Shown here: positions 54,000-63,086 of the stretch, one piece after another
Layout: the number at the start of each line of letters is the position of its first letter
Position numbering within the stretch: position 1 is the stretch's first letter
Assembly: GCF_004745955.1 (NCBI RefSeq)
Contig: NZ_SRLD01000015.1
Location: 44,923 to 108,922, forward strand
Direction of reading: 5' to 3'
DNA from: Hymenobacter elongatus
GTDB lineage: Bacteria; Bacteroidota; Bacteroidia; Cytophagales; Hymenobacteraceae
DNA length: 64,000 nt
Program-made: the position numbers and the translations under genes
Notes under the pieces: model-generated
Databases searched by the model: none
What the model saw: only the letters and a program-made list of their open reading frames with translations
What the model was told of the DNA's origin: nothing

Positions 54000-56900
54000 T
54001 TACGCCGTTACGGCTTCTTGGGGCTCGTCCTTCTTCTTACTGTGCTTCTTGGCCGTGGCGAAATAGGAATACATGACCGGCACTACGTAGAGCGTGAGGC
54101 CGGTAGCAAAAAACAGCCCGCCTACCACCCCGATACCCATAGCCCGCCGGCTCAGTGCCCCCGCGCCGGTGGCAATAGCAATGGGCAAAATGCCCAGAAT
54201 GGCGCATAGCGAAGTCATCAGAATAGGGCGGAAGCGAGCCGTGGCACCTTCCACGAGGCCGGTCATGTAGTCCACGCCTTGCTCCACGCGCTGGTTGGCA
54301 AACTCCACAATCAGGATGCCGTTTTTAGTCACCAGCCCCACCAGCATAATGATGCCGATCTGGGAGAAGAGGTTCAGCGACTGGTTGAAGTACCACAAAC
54401 TGAGCAGGGCTCCCGACAGGGCCAGCGGCACCGTTACCATAATGATTACCGGGTCGCGGAAGCTTTCAAACTGTGCCGCCAGCACCAGATAGATCAGCAC
54501 CAGGGCCAGGCCGAAGGCAAACAGGAGTGAGGAGGAGCTTTCCTGAAAGTCGCGCGAAGCGCCCGACAGCTCGGTTGAAAACGTATCGTCAAGATTTTTT
54601 TCGGCCAGGGCTTCCATTGCCGCGATGCCGTCGCCTAGGGTTTTGCCGGGGGCCAGCGAGGCCGAGAACGTAGCCGAGTTGTAGCGGTTGAAGCGGTAGA
54701 GCTGGGGCGGCGTGCTGCTTTCGGTGAGGCGAATCACGTTGTCGAGCTGCACGAGCTGGCCTTCGTTGTTCTTCACCGACAGCAAACGCACATCCAGCGG
54801 CTGGTTGCGGTCTTCGCGGGCCACCTGCCCGATAATCTGATACTGCTTGCCCTCCCGGATAAAGTAGCCAAAGCGCTGGCCGCTGAGGCCCGCTTGCAGG
54901 GTCTGGCTGATGCTCTGCACCGATACGCCCAGGCTCTGGGCCTTTTCGCGGTCGATGTTGACGCGCAGCTCGGGCTTATTGAATTTCAGGTTCACGTCCA
55001 CAAACTGGAAGGTGGGGTCCTGGCGGGCTGCGTCCAGAAACTTAGGTACGGCCGCGCGCAGTTTCTCGAAATCCTGGGTCTGAATTACGAACTGCACCGG
55101 CAAGCCACCGCCGCCGCCGCCGATACTCTGGTCCTGCGACACGGAGGTACGAGCGGCGGAAAGGCGTTTCACGCCGGAGCTGAGGCCGGCGGCCACCTGG
55201 TCCTGGCTACGGCCCCGCTCATCGGCTTCCACGAGCAGCACCCGGGCAATACCCGAGTTGGAGCCCCCACCGAAGCCGGGCGACGTGACGGCAAAAACAC
55301 TGCTCAGGCTGCTGCCCGAAGAGTCCTGGGCCAATTGGGAAACCTGGGTCATGTAGGCATCCATAAACTCAAATGAAGCCCCTTCCGGACCCGTGGCATT
55401 CACGTTGATGCGGCTGCGGTCTTCCACCGGAGCCAGCTCCGAAGGAATCACCTTCATGAAAAACCAGATGCCCACGCCCGTACCCACCACCATTAGCCAG
55501 GCCAGCCAGCGGTTGCGCAGAAAAGTCTGGAGGCTGCCTTGGTACCCGCTAATCATGCTGACAAAAAACGGCTCGGTTTTGCGGTAAAACCAGTTATGCT
55601 TTTCCTGCCGTTTGAGCAGTACCGAGCACATCATGGGCGTCAGCGTCAGCGAAACGAAGGCGGAAATCAGGACCGAGCCGGCTACCACGATGCCAAACTC
55701 CCGGAAGAGGCGGCCCGTGATACCCGTCAGGAACACGACGGGCAGGAACACGGCCGCCAGCACCACCGTGGTGCTGATAACAGCCATCAGAATTTCTTCG
55801 GAGCCTTTGATGGCCGCCGTTTTGGGGTCTTCTCCTTCCTCAATGCGCGAATAAATATTCTCCAGCACCACGATGGCGTCGTCGACTACCAGGCCGATAG
55901 CCAGCACGATGGCTAGTAGCGTCAGCACGTTGATGGAGAAGTCGAGGAGGTACATCACGAAGAAAATACCCACCAACGACACCGGAATGGCCACCACGGG
56001 AATGATAGTGGAGCGCCAGTCGCGCAAAAACAGGAAGATGATAATAACCACCAGCACGAAAGCCTCGATGATGGTATGCTGTACTTCGGTGATGGATTTG
56101 CGGATGAACACCGAGTTGTCGAAACCCGGCTTGAGCACCAGGTCCTTCGGCAAATCCTTGCCGTAGAGGGCAATGCGCTGGTTGAACTCGTCGGCAATGT
56201 CAATCTGGTTGGAGCCCGGCTGCGGAATTACGGCCAGACCCACCATCGGTGTGCCGTTCACTTTGAATATAGTCTGGTCGTTTTCGGGGTACAACTCGGC
56301 GTAGCCAATGTCGGAGAAGCGCACCAGCGAGGCGGCTTCCTTGCGGATAATGAGGTTATTGAAGTCTTCCACCGATGTGAGGCGGCCCATGGTGCGCAGC
56401 GTGAGCTGCGTGTTCTGGCCCTGCACGGCGCCGCTGGGCAGCTCCACGTTTTCACGGGTCAGGGCAGTTTGTACGTCTACCGGACTCACGCCCAGCGCGG
56501 CCAGCTTCACGGGGTCCATCCAGAGGCGCATGGAGTACTTTCGCTCCCCATACACCCGCACTTCCGATACCCCCGGAATTGTCTGGAGGCGCTCTTTCAG
56601 CGTGTTGTTGGCATAGTCCGTCAGCTCAAGCAGCGTGCGCTGGCTAGAGCTAAGGTAGGTCATCACAATGGGCTGGGAGTCGGCATTGGCCTTGCTCACG
56701 ATGGGCGGATCAATATCGCGCGGCAGGCGGCCCTGCGCCCCCGATACTTTGTCGCGCACGTCGTTGGCGGCGGTTTCCAGGTCGGCATCGAGGTCAAACT
56801 CCACCGTAATCTGGGTGCGGCCGTCGCGGCTGTTGGAGGTCAGGTTTTTGATGCCCGCAATGCCGTTCAGGGCTTCTTCGAGCGGCTCCGTTACCTGGCC

Positions 56901-57080
56901 CTGCATTACGTCGGCCGAGGCTCCGGTATAGGAAGCCGACACTGTAATAATGGGTGGGTCCACGCTGGGGTACTCCCGAACGCTGAGATACCGAAATCCG
57001 ATAACGCCGAAAATCACGATGACAAGGCTCATCACGATGGCGAGAACGGGGCGGTTGATACTGGTGGAAGATAAGCTCAT
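54000..57080 (-). CDS. RND-family multidrug efflux permease (HAE1 type)
   Basis: 1026 residues, the full length of AcrB-class proton-driven pumps of the inner membrane. The N-terminal membrane helix (LAIVMSLVIVIFGVIGFRYL) is followed by porter domains (GIAGIKNLTSNSRDGRTQIT; VRVYGERKYSMRLWMDP). TM4 carries the proton-relay aspartates in AIVLAIGLVVDDAIVVLENI. GxxxG-rich helices follow (AAVFLPVVFLTGITGRLFRE), then the second repeat (LVLAAQFESFRDPVIIM). A glycine-rich insertion (SIGGGGGGLPVQFVIQ) lies in the periplasmic part. The substrate is unknown. It is the middle gene of the operon, 103 bp after the adaptor gene. Confidence 0.96.
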   Translation of the reverse strand: MSLSSTSINRPVLAIVMSLVIVIFGVIGFRYLSVREYPSVDPPIITVSASYTGASADVMQGQVTEPLEEALNGIAGIKNLTSNSRDGRTQITVEFDLDADLETAANDVRDKVSGAQGRLPRDIDPPIVSKANADSQPIVMTYLSSSQRTLLELTDYANNTLKERLQTIPGVSEVRVYGERKYSMRLWMDPVKLAALGVSPVDVQTALTRENVELPSGAVQGQNTQLTLRTMGRLTSVEDFNNLIIRKEAASLVRFSDIGYAELYPENDQTIFKVNGTPMVGLAVIPQPGSNQIDIADEFNQRIALYGKDLPKDLVLKPGFDNSVFIRKSITEVQHTIIEAFVLVVIIIFLFLRDWRSTIIPVVAIPVSLVGIFFVMYLLDFSINVLTLLAIVLAIGLVVDDAIVVLENIYSRIEEGEDPKTAAIKGSEEILMAVISTTVVLAAVFLPVVFLTGITGRLFREFGIVVAGSVLISAFVSLTLTPMMCSVLLKRQEKHNWFYRKTEPFFVSMISGYQGSLQTFLRNRWLAWLMVVGTGVGIWFFMKVIPSELAPVEDRSRINVNATGPEGASFEFMDAYMTQVSQLAQDSSGSSLSSVFAVTSPGFGGGSNSGIARVLLVEADERGRSQDQVAAGLSSGVKRLSAARTSVSQDQSIGGGGGGLPVQFVIQTQDFEKLRAAVPKFLDAARQDPTFQFVDVNLKFNKPELRVNIDREKAQSLGVSVQSISQTLQAGLSGQRFGYFIREGKQYQIIGQVAREDRNQPLDVRLLSVKNNEGQLVQLDNVIRLTESSTPPQLYRFNRYNSATFSASLAPGKTLGDGIAAMEALAEKNLDDTFSTELSGASRDFQESSSSLLFAFGLALVLIYLVLAAQFESFRDPVIIMVTVPLALSGALLSLWYFNQSLNLFSQIGIIMLVGLVTKNGILIVEFANQRVEQGVDYMTGLVEGATARFRPILMTSLCAILGILPIAIATGAGALSRRAMGIGVVGGLFFATGLTLYVVPVMYSYFATAKKHSKKKDEPQEAVTA

Positions 57081-57183
57081 AGGGTTGTTGCAGGCAGTGG
57101 AAGACGCAGTATCTGGCGAAGCGAAGCAGGCAAGGATTCCTCACAAATCAGCACGCCTTCCTCCGCGCGGTGCCGCGTGAAAT

Positions 57184-58326
57184 CTATTGAATCACCTGTA
57201 CCGCATCTCCTGGCTTCACCTGGAGTATGCCCGTCCGAATCACGGAATCCCCGACGGCCAGGCCGTCGGTAATCTGAATCACTTTATCGGAGCGAATGCC
57301 GATTTTTACCTTCTTCGGCACCATTTTGCCGCCTTTCACCGTGTATACGCTGTAGCCGCTGGCCTCCGGAATTACGGCCTCGGTTGGCACCTGTAGCGCG
57401 TCAGTAGATTCTCCGAGCTGCAGGTTCACCTTTACAAAAGCACCGGGGCGCAGCTCGTTGCTGGTGTTAGCGAAGCGGGCCCGCACCGGCTGGGTACGAC
57501 TCACGGGGTCAATCTGCGGGTCGATGGCATACACCTTGGCGTCATATTTCTTATTCGTGCCCTCGTCGGTAATGCTCACCACATCGCCCACCCGCACCAT
57601 AGAAGCAAAGCGCCCGGGCACGGCAAAGTCAATCTTGACGGGCCGCACGCGTGAAAGGGTCGTTATTTCGGTGCCGGGACTTACGTAGGTGCCCACCGTG
57701 GCAGTCGTCAGGCCGAGTACGCCGTCGAAAGGAGCCCGCACGTAGGCTTTGTCCAGCGAAGCCTGCAAGGCTCTCAGGTCGGCCTGCGACGTCTGCAGCT
57801 GGTTGTTGGCCTGCTCGTATTCCTGGGCGCTGATATATTCCTTATCAAGCAGCGTACGCTGGCGTTTTTCCTGGTCGCGGAAGAGCCGAATATTGTACTG
57901 CTGCTTGTTGATGGCGGCCTGCGCTTCGTCGGCGTTAATACTGAACAATAGCTGCCCTTTGCGCACCGGCTGACCTTCCTTGATTGCCAGGCTGGTGATT
58001 TTGCCCGACAACTCGCTTTTAATCACCACCGACTCATCGGCCAGCACCGAGCCGGTAGCTGCCACTTCATCCGAAAGATTCGTGGGCTTCACCAGATATA
58101 CCTGCACGGGTAGCTTCTGCCCCCCTGGCTTCCCCCCCGGGCCACCTTTGCCACCACTACCGGCTGCACCACGGCCACCGCCACCGCCTTTCGCGTCAGC
58201 AGTGGGAGAGGGGAAATACTTAATCTTAACGAACACCAAGGCCGCTACTATGGCTGCCGATATGACGATCCATAAGATGGTGCGCCCGGGGCGCGATGCT
58301 GTTGTCGTTTCTTCTTCGTATTGCAT
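57184..58326 (-). CDS. RND efflux periplasmic adaptor subunit (MFP/HlyD-like)
   Basis: 380 residues. One N-terminal membrane segment (ILWIVISAAIVAALVFVKI) and a Gly-rich linker (residues about 45-70) lead to the lipoyl half-motif (SDEVAATGSVLADESVVIKS; GKITSLAIKEGQPVRKGQLL). An alpha-hairpin (DKEYISAQEYEQANNQLQTS) follows, then the second lipoyl half (AYVRAPFDGVLG) and beta-barrel domains. It links the pump to the TolC-like channel. It is the first gene of the efflux operon, with no local regulator gene. The ferritin-like gene upstream is terminated separately. Confidence 0.94.
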   Translation of the reverse strand: MQYEEETTTASRPGRTILWIVISAAIVAALVFVKIKYFPSPTADAKGGGGGRGAAGSGGKGGPGGKPGGQKLPVQVYLVKPTNLSDEVAATGSVLADESVVIKSELSGKITSLAIKEGQPVRKGQLLFSINADEAQAAINKQQYNIRLFRDQEKRQRTLLDKEYISAQEYEQANNQLQTSQADLRALQASLDKAYVRAPFDGVLGLTTATVGTYVSPGTEITTLSRVRPVKIDFAVPGRFASMVRVGDVVSITDEGTNKKYDAKVYAIDPQIDPVSRTQPVRARFANTSNELRPGAFVKVNLQLGESTDALQVPTEAVIPEASGYSVYTVKGGKMVPKKVKIGIRSDKVIQITDGLAVGDSVIRTGILQVKPGDAVQVIQ

Positions 58327-58458
58327 GCAATGGGGGAGGGTATGCCACTATCAGGCTGGGCTACCCAACGTGTAGGCAGCCAGGGTTCAACAACGCCAGG
58401 TGCCTGGTTAGGGTTTGCCAAAACGGTTGGGGTCGGTTCGGTATAAGGTGTAAGACAC

Positions 58459-58489
58459 AAAAAAAGCCTGCTAGTTGCAGGCTTTTTTT
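58459..58489. terminator. Terminator of the DUF892 gene
   Basis: AAAAAAAGCCTGC pairs perfectly with GCAGGCTTTTTTT around TAGTT, with symmetrical A and T tracts. It lies 17 nt past the stop at 58507 on the minus strand. Confidence 0.85.
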
Positions 58490-58506
58490 ATTAAAAGGCA
58501 GTGGGC

Positions 58507-59001
58507 CTACATGGCTTTCTGGTTGATATAGTTCTTAGCCAGCTCGTTAAGTTTAGTATCAGTGAGTTGTTCCTCTGCCAGTGTTTGGCGTAGCAGCGTG
58601 GCGGCGTCGCTGTGGCCAAGGCGCTCGGCAAAGTGAGCGGCTGTGCCGTAGCCCGAAATCTCATAGTGCTCGATGCGCTGTGAAGCCGCAATCAGGGCCG
58701 CGTCCATTACCTCATCGGTAGCGCGCTCCGACATAGTTTCCTGGCCTTCCGCAATGAGGCCTTGCATGGCTTTGCAGGTGTGGCCTCCCAGATCAAGCTC
58801 CATTGCCTTGCCTATTTTTTCGAGGCGCGCTACCTGGTTTTCCGTCTCGCGCAGGTGGTGCTCGAAGCCCGCCCGCAACCGACCATCTTTGGCGGCGGCG
58901 GCCATTTGAGGCAACGCCTTCACCAATTGCTTTTCGGCGCTGTACAGGTCTTTGAGCTGCATCTCATACAGATCATCCAGTGTTTTCAGTTTGTCGAACA
59001 T
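58507..59001 (-). CDS. DUF892/YciE-YciF ferritin-like stress protein
   Basis: 164 residues, a four-helix bundle with ferritin-like EExxH-type spacing (DLYSAEKQLVKALPQMAAAA; FEHHLRETENQVARLEKIGK; ASQRIEHYEISGYGTAAHFA; LRQTLAEEQLTDTKLNELA). YciE and YciF of E. coli respond to osmotic or general stress and may bind metal. The role here is not established. The start MFDKLKTLDDLYEMQLKDLY is canonical. It is divergent from the alkyltransferase-like gene; a 14-bp hairpin sits in the shared upstream region. Confidence 0.88.
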   Translation of the reverse strand: MFDKLKTLDDLYEMQLKDLYSAEKQLVKALPQMAAAAKDGRLRAGFEHHLRETENQVARLEKIGKAMELDLGGHTCKAMQGLIAEGQETMSERATDEVMDAALIAASQRIEHYEISGYGTAAHFAERLGHSDAATLLRQTLAEEQLTDTKLNELAKNYINQKAM

Positions 59002-59030
59002 AGCAGAGTAGGTAGTTGGGTTGAAGGTGA

Positions 59031-59068
59031 GAACGAGCCGGTTGGCCAGTAAGTCAACCGGCTCGTTC
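59031..59068. repeat. Perfect 14-bp inverted repeat between divergent genes
   Basis: GAACGAGCCGGTTG (59031-59044) pairs exactly with CAACCGGCTCGTTC (59055-59068), leaving a 10-nt loop. It lies 30 nt above the DUF892 start and 106 nt above the alkyltransferase-like start, so it cannot be a terminator of either. It may be an operator or a relic. Confidence 0.65.
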
Positions 59069-59173
59069 TTACGAGCGCCAACGGCAAAAGATGATGCTTG
59101 CCCTCACCTTTTTGCTAGTGCTGAGCTTGGCGTAGCATAGCCTGTTACCGGCTTTTTGCCGTATTTCACCCTC

Positions 59174-59536
59174 ATGACAACTCCCAAAGAGCCCACCGAA
59201 GCCCACCGCAATTTCTTTCGCGACGTGCACGATGTGGTCCGGCTCGTGCCCCCCGGGCGCGTCACTACGTATGGCGCCATTGCCCACTACCTTGGGGCCC
59301 GGCACGGGGCGCGCATGGTGGGCTGGGCAATGATGGCCGCTCACCCGGCAGTAGGGCCGGGCACGGTGCCGGCGCACCGCGTCGTCAACCGGCTGGGGCT
59401 CCTCACGGGTCGGCAGCATTTCGCTACGCCCACGGCCATGCAGGAGTTTCTGGAGGCCGAGGGAACCCGGGTAGTAGATGACCAAGTACAGAACTTCAAA
59501 GCGCTATTCTGGGACCCGAGCACGGAACTGGGCTAG
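59174..59536 (+). CDS. Alkyltransferase-like (ATL) protein of the MGMT family
   Basis: 120 residues, the O6-methylguanine-DNA methyltransferase C-terminal domain only. The winged-helix DNA-binding part is FFRDVHDVVRLVPPGRVTTYGAIA (shown here by VPPGRVTTYGAIAHYLG). The active-site motif reads VPAHRVVN instead of PCHRV, so the acceptor cysteine is replaced by alanine. ATL proteins bind alkylated guanine in DNA and hand it to nucleotide excision repair rather than removing it themselves. The start MTTPKEPTEA is the first family-like methionine. Its last 4 bp overlap the convergent gene ending at 59533. Confidence 0.88.
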   Translation: MTTPKEPTEAHRNFFRDVHDVVRLVPPGRVTTYGAIAHYLGARHGARMVGWAMMAAHPAVGPGTVPAHRVVNRLGLLTGRQHFATPTAMQEFLEAEGTRVVDDQVQNFKALFWDPSTELG

Positions 59537-60897
59537 CGCCGCCGCATCTTCTTGACATAATAGTCGCCTTCCTTAACGGGTACATACTGTAGGGAAGGGG
59601 TTTCGCCTTCGGAGCGGGCCTTGAGCTCTACGTATAGAGTAGTACCAAACACGGGAATGAAGGACAGGCATTGCGGCTCGGAGCCCGCCAGACACAACGT
59701 AACCTCATGGGCCTTGTCGGTCCATGGAATGCGGATGAAGTCATTAGCGGGCAGGGTTTTTAGCTCCTGTCCGTTGAGAAGCACCAGCAGCGGCGCTTGT
59801 GGGCCACCCGGCCGACGGTATACAACCACCGACGCCGTATCGTGGCGAGCCAGCTGATCCATGTAATCAAAGTCGGCCACCCGTCCTGTTGCCATGTCCA
59901 GCGTGTACTCCTGCTGCTCGCCGTGCGTAGTGACGGCAGCTATGGCCGCGCCTGCCGCGCCGCCTAGGACTGCCGCCGTACTCATAGCTCCCGGATCAGC
60001 ACTGGCCCAGCCAGCGAAGGTAAAGTCGTCGCCTGCTCGCTTTAAAGGATAGAAATGCTTTTGCCGCAACACATAAGCCCGCTGTCCATCCGAAAAGCCC
60101 CATACGTCGCGCAGCACCTCCCGGCCCGATTCGGTAGGGCGGTAGATTTCTACTTCGTCTGTAATGGGCCGGTTGGGGGAGGCTACCTTCTCTACTATCA
60201 ACCCCGGTACGGCTTGCGGCCGGTTGTTGCGGAAATCGAGAAAAGTGCGATACACTCCTTCTGGCTTGTGTGAGGCCGTGAGAATGGGATAGTCGTAGGG
60301 TACTGGTTTGTGGCCACCCCGGTAGCGTACCTGTTCGCTGGTTAGTGGGGTGGCTAGGCGCAGGCGCTGCTGCCAGTCAATGGTGTTCACCTGCGTACAG
60401 GCCCGCTGGAGGCAGGCTACAATATTGTCATCGTGATAGGACGTGGTTTCCAGTCCTTTAGCTTCTTGCTGCTCACTGTAGCGCTGCACTACGTAATAGT
60501 TGCCATCAGGCTGCTGACAGACAAAATCTATATCCACATCAGCCGTGGCTTTTTCGGAAGTGGCCTTGGTTTGCTCCGCAATGCGCAGCTCATGCACCCG
60601 CAACAGCACGGGGCGGCTGCCCGGCTTTGGCGGCAGCTGCACCTGCAGCCAGTTGCCCAGGCCTTCCCGCACGCCACCGGCTATATCGGCCGGCACCCGT
60701 ATATTGCTCATGCCACGCTGAACCCACCCGATAGTTTGGTGCTGCCGCCGTAGGTCGAGCACCTCCACGATGTGAAAAGCCGCGTTGTCAACTACCAGTT
60801 TTTGCTCCCGTAGGCTCACCTGGTAAATAGGTGTTTGAGCCGAAGCTCCACTCATACTAAGGAGAAAAAGTAGAAGCAGCCGTAGGTTTAAGCTCAT
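59533..60897 (-). CDS. Secreted 454-aa hypothetical protein
   Basis: The ATG at 60897 opens a signal peptide (MSLNLRLLLLFLLSMSGASA). The mature protein is beta-rich (YQVSLREQKLVVDNAAFHIV; VQLPPKPGSRPVLLRVHELR) with a small Gly/Ala segment (TAAVLGGAAGAAIAAVTTHG, about residues 320-345) that could insert in a membrane. No motif I know is present. It appears envelope-associated. It stands between the ATL gene (convergent, 4-bp overlap at the stops) and the two-component operon, which has its own terminator. Confidence 0.7.
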   Translation of the reverse strand: MSLNLRLLLLFLLSMSGASAQTPIYQVSLREQKLVVDNAAFHIVEVLDLRRQHQTIGWVQRGMSNIRVPADIAGGVREGLGNWLQVQLPPKPGSRPVLLRVHELRIAEQTKATSEKATADVDIDFVCQQPDGNYYVVQRYSEQQEAKGLETTSYHDDNIVACLQRACTQVNTIDWQQRLRLATPLTSEQVRYRGGHKPVPYDYPILTASHKPEGVYRTFLDFRNNRPQAVPGLIVEKVASPNRPITDEVEIYRPTESGREVLRDVWGFSDGQRAYVLRQKHFYPLKRAGDDFTFAGWASADPGAMSTAAVLGGAAGAAIAAVTTHGEQQEYTLDMATGRVADFDYMDQLARHDTASVVVYRRPGGPQAPLLVLLNGQELKTLPANDFIRIPWTDKAHEVTLCLAGSEPQCLSFIPVFGTTLYVELKARSEGETPSLQYVPVKEGDYYVKKMRRR

Positions 60898-61012
60898 GGA
60901 TAAAGGAGTAGATTCAAAGCTAAACAGCAAAGCTGAGCCCACCAAAAGACTTTAGCCAAGTGGTGTAGCACAAGCCGCCAGAAAACTCTACCTGCCGTGC
61001 TGCTCTGGACAC

Positions 61013-61039
61013 AAAAAAGGCCACTGCTTGGCAGTGGCC
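61013..61039 (-). terminator. Terminator of the two-component operon
   Basis: GGCCACTGC (61019-61027) pairs with GCAGTGGCC (61031-61039) around TTG. The minus strand then reads TTTTTTGT. It sits 25 nt past the response-regulator stop. Confidence 0.8.
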
Positions 61040-61063
61040 CTAGGCGATAGGTACCCGAAGCGA

Positions 61064-61474
61064 CTATACTACCACGAAGTTGGACTGGGTATTCACGTGG
61101 CCAGCGGCCGCCAGAATAGCGCCCCGAACTTCCTCCGGATTGGCGTTTTTGAGCAGATAGCCGTGGGCTCCTTCCGTGTGCAGGCTGTCAATCAGCTCGG
61201 GCTCGTCGTGCATGGAAATGATAACGACCCGAACGCGGGGGTATTGGGCCCGCATCAGTCGCACCGTTTGCAGGCCATCGAGCGTAGGCATTTGCAAATC
61301 CATCAGCACCACATCCGGCACGATGCCTTGGTCGAGATGCTCCAACAACTCCTGTCCGTCGCCGGCTTCGAAGAGGACTTCCATGTCGGGAAAGCCGCTG
61401 ATGAGGGCGCGCAAGCCTTTGCGGAAGAGAATATGGTCGTCGACGACGGCTAAACGTATTGTAGGTGTGCTCAT
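61064..61474 (-). CDS. Receiver-only response regulator
   Basis: 136 residues. A complete CheY-like receiver: acidic pair in LAVVDDHILFRKGLRAL, phospho-acceptor Asp in VVLMDLQMPTLDGLQTV near residue 57, Thr/Ser position in VVIISMHDEPELI, and the lysine in GYLLKNANPEEVRGAILAA. NarL-type regulators continue into a LuxR helix-turn-helix of about 60 residues after AAAGH. Here the protein ends NTQSNFVVV and a terminator follows at once. The output domain is therefore lost or was never present. The start overlaps the kinase stop by 4 bp (61471-61474). Confidence 0.9.
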   Translation of the reverse strand: MSTPTIRLAVVDDHILFRKGLRALISGFPDMEVLFEAGDGQELLEHLDQGIVPDVVLMDLQMPTLDGLQTVRLMRAQYPRVRVVIISMHDEPELIDSLHTEGAHGYLLKNANPEEVRGAILAAAGHVNTQSNFVVV

Positions 61475-62286
61475 ATAGAGGTAGTTAGGGCGGGTTTTTG
61501 ATCGACCGGAAGATACGGAATAGGGAAGGAAATCCAAACTTTACTGCCTGCGCCCGGGGCCGAGTCGTGGCGCAGGGTGCCTTGCAGCACGGCCACCCGG
61601 CTGCGCAGGTTGGTGAGTCCAAGGCCGGAGCGGGCGCCGGGCGCGGGGGGCAAGTCGCCGGCGGCCGGGTCGAAGCCCACGCCGTTGTCGCGGTATTGCA
61701 GTGAAAGGTAGTCCGGGCCAAAGTCAACGCTCACCTCAATCGTCTCGGCATGGGCGTGTCGCAGGCCGTTACCCAGCAGCTCCTGCACCACCCGAAATAC
61801 GATCAGCTCCCGCTTGGGGTCGAGGCGGCGGGGCTGGCCGCGTTGCTCAATCGTGACATGTGTTGGCCCGTCGGCCGGCACGGTTCGGGCCAGCGCATCG
61901 AGGGCAAACGGAAGACCGAACTTTTGCAGCGCGGCCGGCAGCAGATTACGGGAAATACGCCGCACTTCTCCGATTGCCTGGTCCAGCAAAGCGGTAGCTT
62001 CTTCAGTTAAGTTGGGCTGGCCCAGCGCGCTCAAGTGCAGCTTGGCAATGGCTAAAGTAGTGCCTACGCCGTCGTGCAGATCGGCCGCAATGCGGCGGCG
62101 CTCTTCTTCTTGCGCCAGCAAGGCCGCTTCCAGTGCCTGTTGCTGCGAGGCGTCGCGCACTTGGCGCAGCTGCTCCTGCTGGCGGAGCAGCCGCCGCTGG
62201 TAGCGCAGCACAAACCCCACGATACCCAGTGCCAGTAGTAGCAGCACCGGCGTGGCCAGCATAACGGGAAGCAGCCAGTTGTTCAT
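61471..62286 (-). CDS. NarL-type (HisKA_3) sensor histidine kinase
   Basis: 271 residues. One N-terminal membrane helix (LLPVMLATPVLLLLALGIVG) leads to a coiled linker and the dimerisation/phosphoacceptor helix EEERRRIAADLHDGVGTTLA with the histidine near residue 70. The HATPase_c domain follows: N-box-like VVQELLGNGLRHAHAETI, DNGVGFDPAAG, and GLGLTNLRSRVAVLQGTL. There is no extracellular sensor domain of its own, so sensing may depend on the membrane proteins encoded just upstream. It overlaps both neighbours by 4 bp. Confidence 0.93.
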   Translation of the reverse strand: MNNWLLPVMLATPVLLLLALGIVGFVLRYQRRLLRQQEQLRQVRDASQQQALEAALLAQEEERRRIAADLHDGVGTTLAIAKLHLSALGQPNLTEEATALLDQAIGEVRRISRNLLPAALQKFGLPFALDALARTVPADGPTHVTIEQRGQPRRLDPKRELIVFRVVQELLGNGLRHAHAETIEVSVDFGPDYLSLQYRDNGVGFDPAAGDLPPAPGARSGLGLTNLRSRVAVLQGTLRHDSAPGAGSKVWISFPIPYLPVDQKPALTTSI

Positions 62287-62972
62287 GACCGGGCGGGCGA
62301 AGGCAGGAGCTGGTCCGCGTACCAAAAGGCCAGCGCAAACAGCATATACTGAATCAGATTGACCATAGCATTCAGGGTATAAATCATTTGATGGCTGGCA
62401 TGGTCAGTGGTAGCCGAAAGCTTGTTTACAAATACATACAACAATACAGTACCCGAAAAATACAACACAATAGCGGTACTTACCAAAAAAAGTGGGTCTT
62501 GTTCCAGTCGAATGATGTGCAGCTCATTGAGTAGCTGCTCAAAATACAGTAGCGCCAAACCGATAAGCAAGGCGCTCTGGGCTACGTGTGTGTAGGCATT
62601 CACCTGCTGGAAGCCCTCCAGATACAGCGAGTCGCAGAAGGCAAAAACGGTGAACCCCAGCGCCGCCAGCCGCAGCAAGCGGCGCACAACGGGCGATACA
62701 AGCGTGAGGTAGTAGATGCGGCAAAACAGCAGCGTCTGCACCAGCGTAAAAACATGCCAGACGGCATAGCTCCACCCCGGCCGGTACAGCTCCACGAGGC
62801 CGGAAGCCAGCAAAACCAACTCTGTAAATAGCAGGGAGCCCGTCAGGAGGCGCAGCGGAGGTGGCAAGTGGGGCCACCGCCAGAAGGCCAGCCCCAGCGG
62901 AACCAACACCACCAGACTGGCCATCTGCTCCAGGTATTCGCAAAACGTGAGAAGCCACGAAGGAATGTGCAT
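62283..62972 (-). CDS. Multi-pass membrane protein upstream of the kinase (paralogue 2)
   Basis: 229 residues with about six or seven hydrophobic helices, e.g. MASLVVLVPLGLAFW, LLTGSLLFTELVLLASGLVE, SALLIGLALLYFEQLLNEL and MVNLIQYMLFALAFWYADQL. The ATG at 62972 (MHIPSWLLTFCEYLEQMAS) was chosen over the longer frame. It is clearly related to the next gene upstream: both share YTHVAQS, LYFEQ/AYFEQ, an LEQD/LGQD step, and a GT near the last helices. The 4-bp overlap with the histidine kinase suggests that it is the sensory or membrane partner of that kinase. No known domain is recognised. Confidence 0.8.
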   Translation of the reverse strand: MHIPSWLLTFCEYLEQMASLVVLVPLGLAFWRWPHLPPPLRLLTGSLLFTELVLLASGLVELYRPGWSYAVWHVFTLVQTLLFCRIYYLTLVSPVVRRLLRLAALGFTVFAFCDSLYLEGFQQVNAYTHVAQSALLIGLALLYFEQLLNELHIIRLEQDPLFLVSTAIVLYFSGTVLLYVFVNKLSATTDHASHQMIYTLNAMVNLIQYMLFALAFWYADQLLPSPARS

Positions 62973-63086
62973 GCAGAGCGTGGCAAAGGTGGGGAAGTAG
63001 AAGACGCGGCGCGAGGAAAGTACAAAATCCTGGTTAAAACCACTGAGTAAGTACAAGGTATAGGCGCACCTGGCCGCAGCGCCAGG

